From Ehrlichia sp052043515 (GTDB taxonomy: Bacteria; Pseudomonadota; Alphaproteobacteria; Rickettsiales; Anaplasmataceae), in assembly GCA_052043515.1 (NCBI GenBank), contig JBQEQX010000001.1, positions 744,001-808,000 of the forward strand: DNA of 64,000 bases. Direction: 5' to 3'. Below the pieces are notes generated by a model. It had not been told where the DNA came from. It ran no database searches and was given only the letters and a program-made list of their open reading frames with translations. Of the stretch, positions 11,446 to 20,157 are shown piece after piece; within the stretch, counting starts at the first letter, position 1, and every line of letters starts with the position of its first letter. The translations under genes were made by a program, and so were the position numbers.

Positions 11446-12718
11446 ATGATTAGGATAAAATATTTTCTTATATTTTTTACGTTGGTATCTATGTCTGCTG
11501 GTGCCGAACCTTTCTTTATGTGGTCTCAGGTTGTAGATAATGATCTGTTAAGTGTTAGGGCTGTGATCTCGGAAAAAGAAGGGTGTCCCATGGTAAAAGT
11601 AGATGGCAGAGAATTGGAAATGAATGTGAGGGCGTTGCCGCTAAAGGACCTTTTTTAGTGATAAAGTGTGTGAATTACTAGTCTCTCAGTTTACTAAAGA
11701 ATTATCTATCGATGGTAGGAGCATTCCTTCTCTCAGTCACAAAATTCGCAGGATAGCAGTTATAGGAGATACTGGGTGCATAATATCGTTTCGGCATGGA
11801 GAATTAAGAGAACAACACTGTGCATCTTCGGAAAAGTGGCCTTTAAAGAAAATATTGCATCATATTGGTGAGCATAATCCAGATTTGGTAATTCATGTAG
11901 GGGATTATCTTTATAGGGCGGCTAAGTGTGTTAATGTTGAAAATTGTGGTACTGTACATGGAGATAACAGCGCCACCTGGAAGGCTGAATGGTTAGAAGC
12001 ATCTATGTTATTATCCAGTAAATCACCATTCTTATTTGTGAGGGGGAACCATGAAAATTGTAATCGTGCATATATGGGTTGGTTTAGATATTTAGATCCT
12101 CATGGGAACCTCATTGCTGCAGGTGAGTGTCAAAACTTTACAGATTCATGGATGTTTAATGCTAAGAGACTTGATGATAGGAATATAGACTTTTATGTTT
12201 TTGATTCATCATTTGGTAGTGAAAAAATTGTTTCGAACTTAGAAGTGAAGAATTTAAATGAACAATTTTTACCTATTTTAGAGAACGAATCTTCTTCGAT
12301 ATGGTTTTTAACACATCGTCCTTTATGGTCATACTCTGACGTGGGAAAGGGAGGAGTTTATCATGGTAATCTAGCTCAAGTTAAAGCTTTCGGTGATTTA
12401 TTCCCTGATAATGTTTCTGCGATTTTATCAGGGCATGTACATTTATCTCAGATGTTAAGTTTAAGGTCTGTGCAGGAAAAGCATATCCCTATGCAAATGA
12501 TAGTTGGTAATAGCGGAGCCTTACTTCACAATGTTCCTGAGGGTAGGTTGTTGGTCGAAGATATTAGAATAGGAGATGTTATTGCAGATACAATCACGAG
12601 TGGATTAAATTTTGGATTTGCACTTATTGAAGTTGAGGAATCTGATAAGGAAGATAATACAGTAGTTACATTCTATAATCAATTTAATGAGAAAGTGAAA
12701 CAATTCCATATTAAGTAG
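11446..12718 (+). CDS. Exported calcineurin-like metallophosphoesterase, one frame break
   Basis: Frame-corrected length is 423 residues after removing one T from 11651-11656. A signal peptide (MIRIKYFLIFFTLVSMSAGA) is followed by the metal-binding blocks of the calcineurin phosphoesterase fold in order: RIAVIGDTGC, HVGDYLYRA, VRGNHENC, FLTHRPLW and LSGHVHLSQM. It should hydrolyse phosphate esters outside the cytoplasm; the substrate is unknown. The start at 11446 was chosen over an in-frame upstream codon because it directly precedes the signal peptide and follows the stop of the preceding gene by 10 bases with a GTGGGGAT ribosome site. Confidence 0.85.
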
Positions 12719-12884
12719 TGGTTAAGTTAGTTGATATAAAGAAAATATAAGTTAGTCAATTCTATCCATAATATTTGTAATGCTTGATATGGGTACTGGT
12801 ATAAATATAATAGTTGCAATTAGTTTTTAATGAATATATATACGATACTTGACTTGTAATGTTTGAGAAATCGTTAAATTTCTA

Positions 12885-12913
12885 TTGACTAAGACTCGCG
12901 ATTCTTTTATAAG
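12885..12913 (+). promoter_or_regulatory. Sigma-70 type promoter of the rpsL cluster
   Basis: TTGACT (12885-12890) and TATAAG (12908-12913) are 17 bases apart, a near-consensus housekeeping promoter about 70 bases upstream of the rpsL start. It is the only promoter of this quality I see before the 15.6 kb translation/transcription gene cluster. Confidence 0.7.
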
Positions 12914-12980
12914 TAACGCATGCTTCTGGTAAGATGCAGGATATCATTTTGTTTTAAATAAACTGTAAGGTTGTCACGTT

Positions 12981-13352
12981 ATGCCCACGATAAATCAGTT
13001 AGTTCGTAGTCCACGGAAATCTCGTTCTTCATTAAATAAGGCGCCTGCACTTCAGCATAATCCACAGAAGAGGGCGGTGTGTGTAAAGGTGTATACTACT
13101 ACACCTAAAAAACCAAATTCAGCTTTGCGTAAAGTTGCGCGGGTAAAAATCGCTGGTTACGGTAGTGAAGTTATAGCTTATATACCTGGTGAAGGACACA
13201 ATCTACAGGAACATTCGGTTGTACTAATTAGAGGGGGTCGTGTAAAAGATTTACCTGGTGTTCGATATCATATCATACGTGGAGCATTGGATTCTAGAGG
13301 AGTACAAAATAGAAAGAAGGCACGCTCAAAGTATGGTGTGAAGAAAAGTTAA
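12981..13352 (+). CDS. rpsL: 30S ribosomal protein S12
   Basis: The 123-residue protein matches S12 from end to end: MPTINQLVRSPRK at the N terminus, the decoding-site segment TTTPKKPNSALRK, GEGHNLQEHSVVLIRGGRVKDLPGVRYHIIRG, and the basic tail KKARSKYG. S12 helps check codon-anticodon pairing in the ribosomal A site. The lysine in PKKPNSA is of the streptomycin-sensitive type. The length is normal and the frame intact. It is the first gene of the cluster, directly behind the promoter. Confidence 0.98.
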   Translation: MPTINQLVRSPRKSRSSLNKAPALQHNPQKRAVCVKVYTTTPKKPNSALRKVARVKIAGYGSEVIAYIPGEGHNLQEHSVVLIRGGRVKDLPGVRYHIIRGALDSRGVQNRKKARSKYGVKKS

Positions 13353-13368
13353 TTAATATTGGTAGTAT

Positions 13369-13851
13369 ATGTCTCGTCGTCGTAGGGCAAGTAAGAGAGT
13401 TATTTCTCCTGATTCAAAGTATAATAGTCTATTGTTAGCACGTTTTATAAATGTTGTTATGCGTTCTGGTGAGAGGTCGATAGCTGAGAAGATAGTATAT
13501 GGAGCTTTAAGTAAGGCGGAATCTCGTCTAGGTGAGAGTGCTATGTCAATTTTTAGTGCTGCTCTGAATAATGTTATGCCGCAGATGGAAGTTCGTTCTC
13601 GTAGGATAGGTGGTGTAACATATCAAGTTCCAGTTGAAGTTAAAGAGGATAGGTCGGTTTCTTTGGCTTTGCGTTGGATTTTTAAAGCAGCAGCTGCAGC
13701 CAGAAAACGTAGCAGTAAAATGTACATGGATTGCTTGTGCAACGAGTTGATGGAAGCTTATAATAAGCGTGGTGGCGCATATAAGATGAGGGAGGAAAAA
13801 TACAAGATGGCTGAGGCGAATAAAGCATTTTCTCATTTTCGCTTTAATTAA
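13369..13851 (+). CDS. rpsG: 30S ribosomal protein S7
   Basis: This 160-residue protein begins MSRRRRASKRVISPDSKYNS and contains the S7 signatures VMRSGERSIAEKIVYGAL, NVMPQMEVRSRRIGGVTYQVPVEV and RKRSSKMY..CLCNELMEAYNKRGGAYKMREEKYKMAEANKAFSHFRF. S7 organises the head of the 30S subunit by binding 16S rRNA. It lies 16 bases after rpsL, in the order normal for the str operon. Frame intact. Confidence 0.98.
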   Translation: MSRRRRASKRVISPDSKYNSLLLARFINVVMRSGERSIAEKIVYGALSKAESRLGESAMSIFSAALNNVMPQMEVRSRRIGGVTYQVPVEVKEDRSVSLALRWIFKAAAAARKRSSKMYMDCLCNELMEAYNKRGGAYKMREEKYKMAEANKAFSHFRFN

Positions 13852-13874
13852 ATTAATTTTTTGGAGATAAGCTA

Positions 13875-15948
13875 GTGAGCATGGATAGCGAGTTATCTAA
13901 GTGTAGAAATATAGGGATTATGGCGCACATAGATGCCGGGAAGACAACTACTACTGAGCGTATACTTTTTTATACTGGGAAGCAGAATAGAATTGGTGAA
14001 GTACATGAGGGTGCTGCGTCTATGGATTGGATGGAGCAAGAGAAGGAGAGGGGTATTACAATAACTTCTGCAGCTACTACGTGTTTCTGGAATGGCCATA
14101 GGATTAATATTATTGATACTCCCGGGCATGTTGATTTTACAATAGAAGTCGAAAGGTCTTTGCGTGTTTTAGACGGGGCAGTAGCTGTTTTTGATGGTGT
14201 AGCTGGTGTTGAGCCTCAGTCAGAGACAGTATGGCGCCAAGCAGATAAATATAATGTTCCTAGGGTTTGTTTTATGAACAAAATGGACAGGATGGGGGCA
14301 GATTTTTATCGATGTGTTGATATGGTGGTTGATAGGTTGGGTGCGACCCCGCTGGTGCTACAATTGCCGATAGGATCTGAGAAAGATTTCGTAGGAGTTG
14401 TTGATTTGTTAGGAATGCGATCGATTATATGGGATGAGGAGTCTCTTGGAGCGAGCTTTTCTTATGGCGAGATCCCGAAGGATATGCTTGATAAGGCTCA
14501 CGAATATAGAAGTAAGCTTTTAGAAAGTGCAGTTGAGCTTAGTGATGAAGCGATGAGTTTGTATTTTGAGGGAAAGGAGATATCTGTTCCCTTATTAAAG
14601 AGTTGCATTCGTGCAGGAGTGATTCAGTCAAAATTTGTACCTGTTTTATGTGGATCTGCTTTTAAAAATAGAGGTGTGCAACCATTATTGGATGCTGTAG
14701 TCGATTTTTTGCCTGCACCTAATGATGTTCCTATGATAGAAGCTTTAGATGTTAAAAATTGTAAAACTGTGAATATAAGATCTTCTATCGATGAAAAGTT
14801 TGTTGCATTGGCTTTTAAAGTGATGACTGATAAATTTGTAGGTACTTTAACTTTTATAAGGATCTACTCAGGGAAGTTGACAAGTAAAACTACAGTATTG
14901 AACGCAGTTAAAAATACTACTGAATCTATAGGTAGAATTTTGCTAATGCATGCGAATAATAGAGAGGATATAACTGAGGCAAGAGCAGGTGATATTGTTG
15001 CTTTAGCTGGGCTAAAAAAAGACTGTGACTGGTGATACATTGTGTTCGTCAGGTTATCCTGTTATTTTGGAGCGTATGGAATTTCCTGAGCCCGTTATGG
15101 AAATTGCAGTAGAGCCAAAGTCTACAGCAGATCAGGAAAAGATGGGAATAGCTTTAAGTAGATTAGTTGCAGAGGATCCGTCTCTTAGTATGTGTGTTAG
15201 TCCTGAGAGTGGGCAAACTATCCTCAAAGGAATGGGTGAATTGCACCTTGAGGTTATAGTGGATAGGATGCGTCGTGAGTTTAATGTTGAAGCTAATATA
15301 GGTGCGCCACAAGTTGCATATAGGGAGACCATTACTAAATCTGTTGAAATTGAGTACATTCATAAGAAACAAACTGGTGGAGCCGGACAATTTGCAAAGG
15401 TAAATATATTTTTTGAGCCATTGCCTCCTGGTTCTGGGTTTCAGTTTGAAAATAAGATTACTGGCGGTGCTATACCAAAAGAATATATTCCTGGTGTTCA
15501 AAGTGGATTGGAGGCTATTAGAGGTAGCGGAATACTAGCAGGGTTTCCTGTTATTGATTTTAAGGCGACGTTGGTTGATGGTGCATTTCATGAGGTGGAC
15601 TCTAGTCCGTTGGCGTTTGAGTTAGCTGCAAAGGGTGCTTTTAGAGATATGGCTAGCAAAGCGGGGGCAATATTGCTTGAACCTATTATGAAAGTTGAGG
15701 TGATTACTCCTGATGAGTATATGGGGGATGTCATAGGTGATATTAATGGTAGAAGGGGTAGAGTTTCTGAGATGCAGGATCGTCACAATACTAAAGTAAT
15801 ATTAGCGTTCATTCCTTTAGCAAAGATGTTTGGTTATGTTAAAGATTTACGGTCTATGTCTCAGGGTAGAGCACAATATAGCATGTATTTTTCTTGTTAT
15901 GAGCAGGTGCCTGATAATATAGTAGCGAACGAGATAAAAAATAAATAA
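13875..15948 (+). CDS. fusA: Elongation factor G, one frame break
   Basis: The GTPase that drives ribosomal translocation, 690 residues after removing one A from the A7 run at 15014-15020 (join: LAGLKKTVTGDTLC). The G-domain motifs are AHIDAGKTTTTERIL, the switch region RGITITSAA, DTPGHVDF and NKMD; domain IV has the VVDGAFHEVDSSPLAF segment. The GTG start has GGAG eight bases ahead. Position after rpsG and before tuf is standard. A real null of this gene would be lethal, so the break is very unlikely to be a genuine knock-out. Confidence 0.95.
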
Positions 15949-15961
15949 TGGGTGTGAAATT

Positions 15962-17149
15962 ATGGTAGAAGGAAGGAAGCCACATATAAATGTAGGTACA
16001 ATAGGACATGTTGATCATGGTAAGACAACATTGACGGCGGCATTGACAACAGTGTTGGCAAAGAGACTTAGTGGGGAAGGGAATAAGAGTGTAAAATATG
16101 ATGAAATAGATAAGGCACCAGAAGAGAAAGCAAGAGGGATAACCATTTCAACAGCGCATGTAGAATATGAGACAGAGAGCAGACATTATGCACATGTAGA
16201 CTGTCCTGGGCATGCGGATTATATAAAGAACATGATAACGGGAGCTGCGCAAATGGATGCTGCGATATTGGTAGTGTCTGCAACTGATGGAGCAATGCCT
16301 CAAACAAGGGAACATATTTTACTAGCTAAGCAAGTGGGTGTGAAAGATATAGTAGTATGGATGAATAAATGTGATGTGGTAGACGATGATGAAATGTTGT
16401 CGTTGGTTGAAATGGAAATAAGGGAGTTATTGACAAAGTATGGGTATCCTGGAGATGATATAGATGTAGTAAGAGGATCTGCAGTAAAGGCATTAGAGGA
16501 AGAAACAGGGTCGGGTGTGTGGAGTGAAAAGATAATGGAGTTAATGAATGCACTAGAGAAAATAAGTCTTCCAATGAGAGAGAAAGATAAGCCGTTTTTG
16601 ATGTCAATAGAGGATGTGTTTTCAATACCTGGTAGAGGTACAGTAGTAACAGGAAGGATAGAGAGAGGAGTGATAAGAGTCGGAGATAAGATAGATATAG
16701 TGGGGTTGCGAGATGTACAAAGTACAGTATGTACAGGTGTTGAAATGTTTCATAAAGCATTAGAGGTAGGAGAAGCAGGGGATAATGCTGGAATATTGTT
16801 AAGAGGGATAAAGAAGGAGGATGTAGAAAGGGGACAGGTGTTAAGTGCACCTGGGCAAATACATTCGTATAAGAGATTTAAGGCAGAGGTATATATATTG
16901 AAGAAGGAAGAAGGTGGTAGACATACTCCATTTTTCTCAAATTATCAGCCACAATTTTATGTTAGGACAACTGATGTAACAGGAAATATAAAGTTACCGG
17001 ACGGGGTAGAGATGGTGATGCCTGGGGATAACATAAATATAGAAGTGAGTCTAGATAAGCCAGTTGCCATTGATAGGGGATTAAGGTTTGCAATTCGTGA
17101 AGGTGGTAGAACTGTGGGCTCTGGTATTATTACTGAAATTTTGGAGTAA
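15962..17149 (+). CDS. tuf: Elongation factor Tu
   Basis: The 395-residue EF-Tu has an intact frame: GHVDHGKTTLTAALT, RGITISTAHVEYET, DCPGHADYIKNMITGAAQMD and NKCD of the G domain, then the tRNA-binding beta-barrel domains ending GIITEILE. It delivers aminoacyl-tRNA to the ribosome. It sits 13 bases after fusA and just before tRNA-Trp-secE, so it joins two operons that each carry a tuf copy in other bacteria. Most of its length uses A- and G-ending codons and is poor in T on the coding strand, unlike fusA and the last 35 codons. Confidence 0.98.
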   Translation: MVEGRKPHINVGTIGHVDHGKTTLTAALTTVLAKRLSGEGNKSVKYDEIDKAPEEKARGITISTAHVEYETESRHYAHVDCPGHADYIKNMITGAAQMDAAILVVSATDGAMPQTREHILLAKQVGVKDIVVWMNKCDVVDDDEMLSLVEMEIRELLTKYGYPGDDIDVVRGSAVKALEEETGSGVWSEKIMELMNALEKISLPMREKDKPFLMSIEDVFSIPGRGTVVTGRIERGVIRVGDKIDIVGLRDVQSTVCTGVEMFHKALEVGEAGDNAGILLRGIKKEDVERGQVLSAPGQIHSYKRFKAEVYILKKEEGGRHTPFFSNYQPQFYVRTTDVTGNIKLPDGVEMVMPGDNINIEVSLDKPVAIDRGLRFAIREGGRTVGSGIITEILE

Positions 17150-17183
17150 AGTATTTAATGTATGTAAGTGTTTGAAGTTTATT

Positions 17184-17259
17184 AGGAGTGTAGCTTAATT
17201 GGTAAAGTGTCAGTCTCCAAAACTGAAGGTTATGGGTTCGATTCCTGTCACTCCTGCCA
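17184..17259 (+). tRNA. trnW: tRNA-Trp (CCA anticodon)
   Basis: A cloverleaf is visible: acceptor AGGAGTG pairs with CACTCCT, D arm GCTTAATTGGTAAAGT, anticodon loop with CCA, and T arm GGGTTCGATTCC. It ends with a discriminator G and an encoded CCA. The position between tuf and secE is conserved in many bacteria, which supports the call. Confidence 0.95.
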
Positions 17260-17291
17260 TTTTGGTGATGTTGCGTATAGGTGGTTTGATA

Positions 17292-17462
17292 ATGAGTACT
17301 AGTGTCGCTAAGTTTTTGCTTGGAGTGAAACAGGAAGCTTTGCGAGTTTCTTGGGCTTCTAAGAGTGAGGTTATGGGCTTTCTATTTGTGTTGATATTGA
17401 TAATTGCTGTTATGTCTGTTTTGTTTTGTTGTGTGGATTTTTTTATTTTTAAAATTGATTAA
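17292..17462 (+). CDS. secE: Preprotein translocase subunit SecE
   Basis: This is a short single-helix SecE of 56 residues: an amphipathic N-terminal part (VAKFLLGVKQEALRVSWASKSEV, with the conserved SWAS element) and one membrane segment (about 28-50). SecE holds SecY in the inner-membrane translocon. The frame is open further upstream into the tRNA, but the ATG at 17292 is the only start that gives a normal SecE and leaves the tRNA intact. It is followed by nusG, as is usual. Confidence 0.93.
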   Translation: MSTSVAKFLLGVKQEALRVSWASKSEVMGFLFVLILIIAVMSVLFCCVDFFIFKID

Positions 17463-17482
17463 GATAATACTTGGAGTTATTT

Positions 17483-18023
17483 ATGAAATATGAATGGTAT
17501 ATTATCCAGGTATCATCTGGTAGCGAGGAAAAGGTTTGTCAAGCTATTCTAGATAATTCTCGGGTGTTGGGTTTAGAGGAAAATTTCTGTGAGGTGTTTA
17601 TCCCATATGAGGAAGTTACTAGGGTTAAGCACAATAAAAAAATATTGGTAAAAAGAAAACTGTCACCTGGCTACGTGTTTTTATATATGAATTTGAATGA
17701 GAATACTATGAGTTTTGTTAAGAGTATACCCAGGGTGTTAAGTTTTTTAAATAATGACTTTGGTGTACCTAAAGTTATTTCGAGTTGTGAAATGGAGTCT
17801 ATGCGTAAGAAGATGTGCCAGAGTGTGGTAGATGATACTAGTGATGTTAGTTTTGAAATTGGTGATGAAGTTGTGATTAATGATGGATTGTTTCAGGATT
17901 TTAATGGTAAGGTTGAGTATATCAATGAAGATAAAAAAAATTGCAGGAATTAGTGTTATGATATTTGGCAGGTTGACTAAGATAGAATTCAAATTAGAGC
18001 ATATACAAAAAGTGGAGGGATAA
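17483..18023 (+). CDS. nusG: Transcription elongation factor NusG, one frame break
   Basis: 179 residues after removing one A from the A8 run at 17933-17940. The N-terminal NGN domain begins KYEWYIIQVSSGSEEKV and has LSPGYVFLYMN; the C-terminal KOW domain (EIGDEVVINDGLFQDFNGKVEYINEDKK) is completed after the break by IAGISVMIFGRLTKIEFKLEHIQKVEG. NusG couples RNA polymerase to the ribosome and Rho. The ATG at 17483 has TTGGAG at proper spacing. The stop lies two bases before the rplK start. Confidence 0.93.
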
Positions 18024-18025
18024 TT

Positions 18026-18470
18026 GTGAGTGCTGTTTTAGTGTCTAAGATAAATTTGCTTATAGAGGCTGGAAAAGCCAATCCTGGGCCCAAAATTGCT
18101 TCTGTCTTGGGGCCTCGTGGAATACCGATGCCTAAATTTTGTAAGGAGTTTAATGATATTACGGGTGGTGAAGGTAAGCAATATAAAGTTGGTGATTTAG
18201 TAACTGCTAGGATATCAATTTATAATGATAAGTCGTATAGTTTTGCAATCAGTGATTCTCCGGTGTCATATTTATTAAAAAAAGGCTGCTGCGATTGATA
18301 AAGGTTCCGTAAATCCTGGGAAAGACAGTGTCGGGAAAATTCGGATGTCAGATGTTTATAGGATAGCTCAACGTAAGATGTCTGACATGAATGCTGATAC
18401 TCTGGAGGCTGCTGCTAAAATGGTCATTGGTACAGCATCCTCTATGGGCATTGTTGTGATTGAGGAATAA
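18026..18470 (+). CDS. rplK: 50S ribosomal protein L11, one frame break
   Basis: 147 residues after removing one A from 18277-18283. N-terminal domain: SKINLLIEAGKANPGPKIASVLGPRGIPMPKFCKEFND. C-terminal rRNA-binding domain after the break: AAAIDKGSVNPGKDSVGKIRMSDVYRIAQRKMSDMNADTLEAAAKMVIGTASSMGI. L11 forms the GTPase-associated centre with 23S rRNA. The GTG start overlaps the nusG end region, where GGAGG within the last nusG codons acts as its ribosome site. Confidence 0.95.
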
Positions 18471-18502
18471 ATTAATAAGATGGTTACACTAGAGGAAGTT
18501 GT

Positions 18503-19165
18503 ATGAATTCGTTGGTGAGTAGTGAAGTTTATGATATTGCATCGGGGTTAAGAAAAGTTATAGAATCTGCTAGGGCTAATTTTTGTGAATCCGTAGATGT
18601 TGCAGTAAATCTTAATATTAATGCTTCGAAGTCTGATGAGCAAGTTAGGGGATGTGTTGTATTGCCTAAAGGGTTAGGAAGAGAAGTGAAAGTTGCAGTG
18701 TTTGCCAAGGGAGGATATTTAGGCATGGCTAAGGATGCTATGGCTGATATCGTTGGTGATGAAGAGCTGATTGAAGAAGTAAAGAAGAAAAAATGTAAAT
18801 TGGATGTGGATTGGTGTCTTACTACTCCGGATTTTATGGCATCGGTTTCTTCTATTGCTAAAATTTTAGGGCCACGTGGATTAATGCCAAATCCTAAATT
18901 TAATACGGTAACTTTTGATATTGCTAAAGCTGTTAAGATGATAAAATCTGGTCAAATTAGGTTTAAATCTGATAAAACTGGTATCGTTCATGCGAAAATC
19001 GGGAATGTTAAGTTTTCTATAGAGGATTTGCTGGAAAATTTTAATGCGGTAATTAATTCAATAAGACAATGTAAACCTGCTACTGTGAAAGGTTTATATT
19101 TCAAGGATGTATTTATTGTTTCGACCATGGGAAAATCTGTTAAGGTAGAAAATTTAAATAATTAA
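18503..19165 (+). CDS. rplA: 50S ribosomal protein L1
   Basis: 220 residues with an intact frame. L1 signatures are VNLNINASKSDEQVRGCVVLPKGLGREVKVAVFA, the central PDFMASVSSIAKILGPRGLMPNPKFNTVT and the C-terminal KTGIVHAKIGNVKFS. L1 forms the mobile stalk that handles the leaving tRNA and in many bacteria represses its own operon by binding the L11 mRNA leader. It follows rplK by 32 bases. Slightly shorter than the common 230 residues, but complete. Confidence 0.97.
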   Translation: MNSLVSSEVYDIASGLRKVIESARANFCESVDVAVNLNINASKSDEQVRGCVVLPKGLGREVKVAVFAKGGYLGMAKDAMADIVGDEELIEEVKKKKCKLDVDWCLTTPDFMASVSSIAKILGPRGLMPNPKFNTVTFDIAKAVKMIKSGQIRFKSDKTGIVHAKIGNVKFSIEDLLENFNAVINSIRQCKPATVKGLYFKDVFIVSTMGKSVKVENLNN

Positions 19166-19181
19166 TATTGGAGTAAGAATA

Positions 19182-19664
19182 GTGAAGCGTAGTGATAAGG
19201 AATTACATTTGAGCAAAATAGAGAGCTTATTTACAAAGTTTAAGTGTTTTATAGTAGCTAACTTTCATGGTGTGGTAGCTGAAGATTTATTTTCTTTAAG
19301 AAAGGAATTAAAGGTGGCTAATAGTGGGTTGATGGTAGTGAAAAATAGCTTATCTCGTATTGCTCTAAAAAAAATGAATAGGGAAGAATTAGCCGCTAAG
19401 TTTTTTGGTCCTATATTTGTTGTTTACTCGGATGATATTGTAGTGATTTCAAAGATTCTTGCAAAGTTTATAAAGAGTGATAAAGGCAAGATAGATTTAT
19501 TGTGTGCATATGATAGCAATCAAGTGTTGGATAGTGAGAAAGTTTTGTACTTTGCTAGTTTACCATCTTTAAGAGAATTACATGCACAAATCATGAGTAT
19601 GATATCTTACAGTATTCCTGTAAGGTTAGCTTTATGTTTAAAAGCTGTTGGCAGCAAAGAGTAA
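19182..19664 (+). CDS. rplJ: 50S ribosomal protein L10
   Basis: 160-residue L10 with a GTG start 16 bases after rplA. The family pattern is visible in KFKCFIVANFHGVVAEDLFSLRKELKVANSGLMVVKNSLSRIAL and FGPIFVVYSDD, with a helical C terminus that anchors L7/L12 dimers. It forms the base of the ribosomal stalk that recruits translation factors. Length and position before rplL are normal. Confidence 0.95.
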   Translation: MKRSDKELHLSKIESLFTKFKCFIVANFHGVVAEDLFSLRKELKVANSGLMVVKNSLSRIALKKMNREELAAKFFGPIFVVYSDDIVVISKILAKFIKSDKGKIDLLCAYDSNQVLDSEKVLYFASLPSLRELHAQIMSMISYSIPVRLALCLKAVGSKE

Positions 19665-19714
19665 TGCTGTATTATTAGATTTTATTCTTTTTATTTTGAT
19701 TGGGGTTAATTGTT

Positions 19715-20113
19715 ATGAGTACTGTTGATATAGATAGTTTGGTAGATCAAATTTGTAGTTTGGATCTATGTAAGGCAGCGGAATTAGTAGATAAAATGGA
19801 GCAAAAGTTAGGGTTTCCTAGGGGTGGTTTGTTGACAGCAGTTCCAGTGGCAGGTGGTAGTCAAGTTGAAGTTGGTTCAGCAGAGGAAAAAACAGATTTT
19901 TCTGTCGTTTTTGATGGTTATGATGCAGATAAGAAAATTTCTGTCATTAAAGCAGTGAGAGAATGCACTAACTTAGGATTGAGGGAAGCGAAAGAATTTG
20001 TTGAAAAAGAAGGATCGAAAGAATTAATAGAGGGTAAGAAATATAAGAAAGAAGAAGCAGAAGAGATTAAGAAAAAACTTGAAGATGCTGGTGCGAAAGT
20101 CAGTGTTAAATAG
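19715..20113 (+). CDS. rplL: 50S ribosomal protein L7/L12
   Basis: 132 residues starting at MSTVDIDS. It has the N-terminal dimerisation helices, a short hinge with V/A/G residues (VPVAGGSQVEVG), and the C-terminal domain that contacts EF-Tu and EF-G: FDGYDADKKISVIKAVRECTNLGLREAKEFVE..AEEIKKKLEDAGAKVSVK. The ATG at 19715 was chosen over an in-frame codon five residues upstream because it matches the family's N terminus and follows GGGGTT. Confidence 0.97.
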   Translation: MSTVDIDSLVDQICSLDLCKAAELVDKMEQKLGFPRGGLLTAVPVAGGSQVEVGSAEEKTDFSVVFDGYDADKKISVIKAVRECTNLGLREAKEFVEKEGSKELIEGKKYKKEEAEEIKKKLEDAGAKVSVK

Positions 20114-20157
20114 TAACTTTTATATAACTTGTAATTTATTAATCTTGAGGGATTTTA

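Noticed and set aside
13546..13836. Antisense open frame opposite rpsG
   Set aside because: Fully inside a conserved ribosomal gene, no start signal, composition follows the sense codons.
16068..16850. Long antisense open frames (79 and 174 codons) opposite tuf
   Set aside because: They are Leu/Ser/His/Pro-rich and exist only because tuf's coding strand is poor in T; no ribosome site and no family features.
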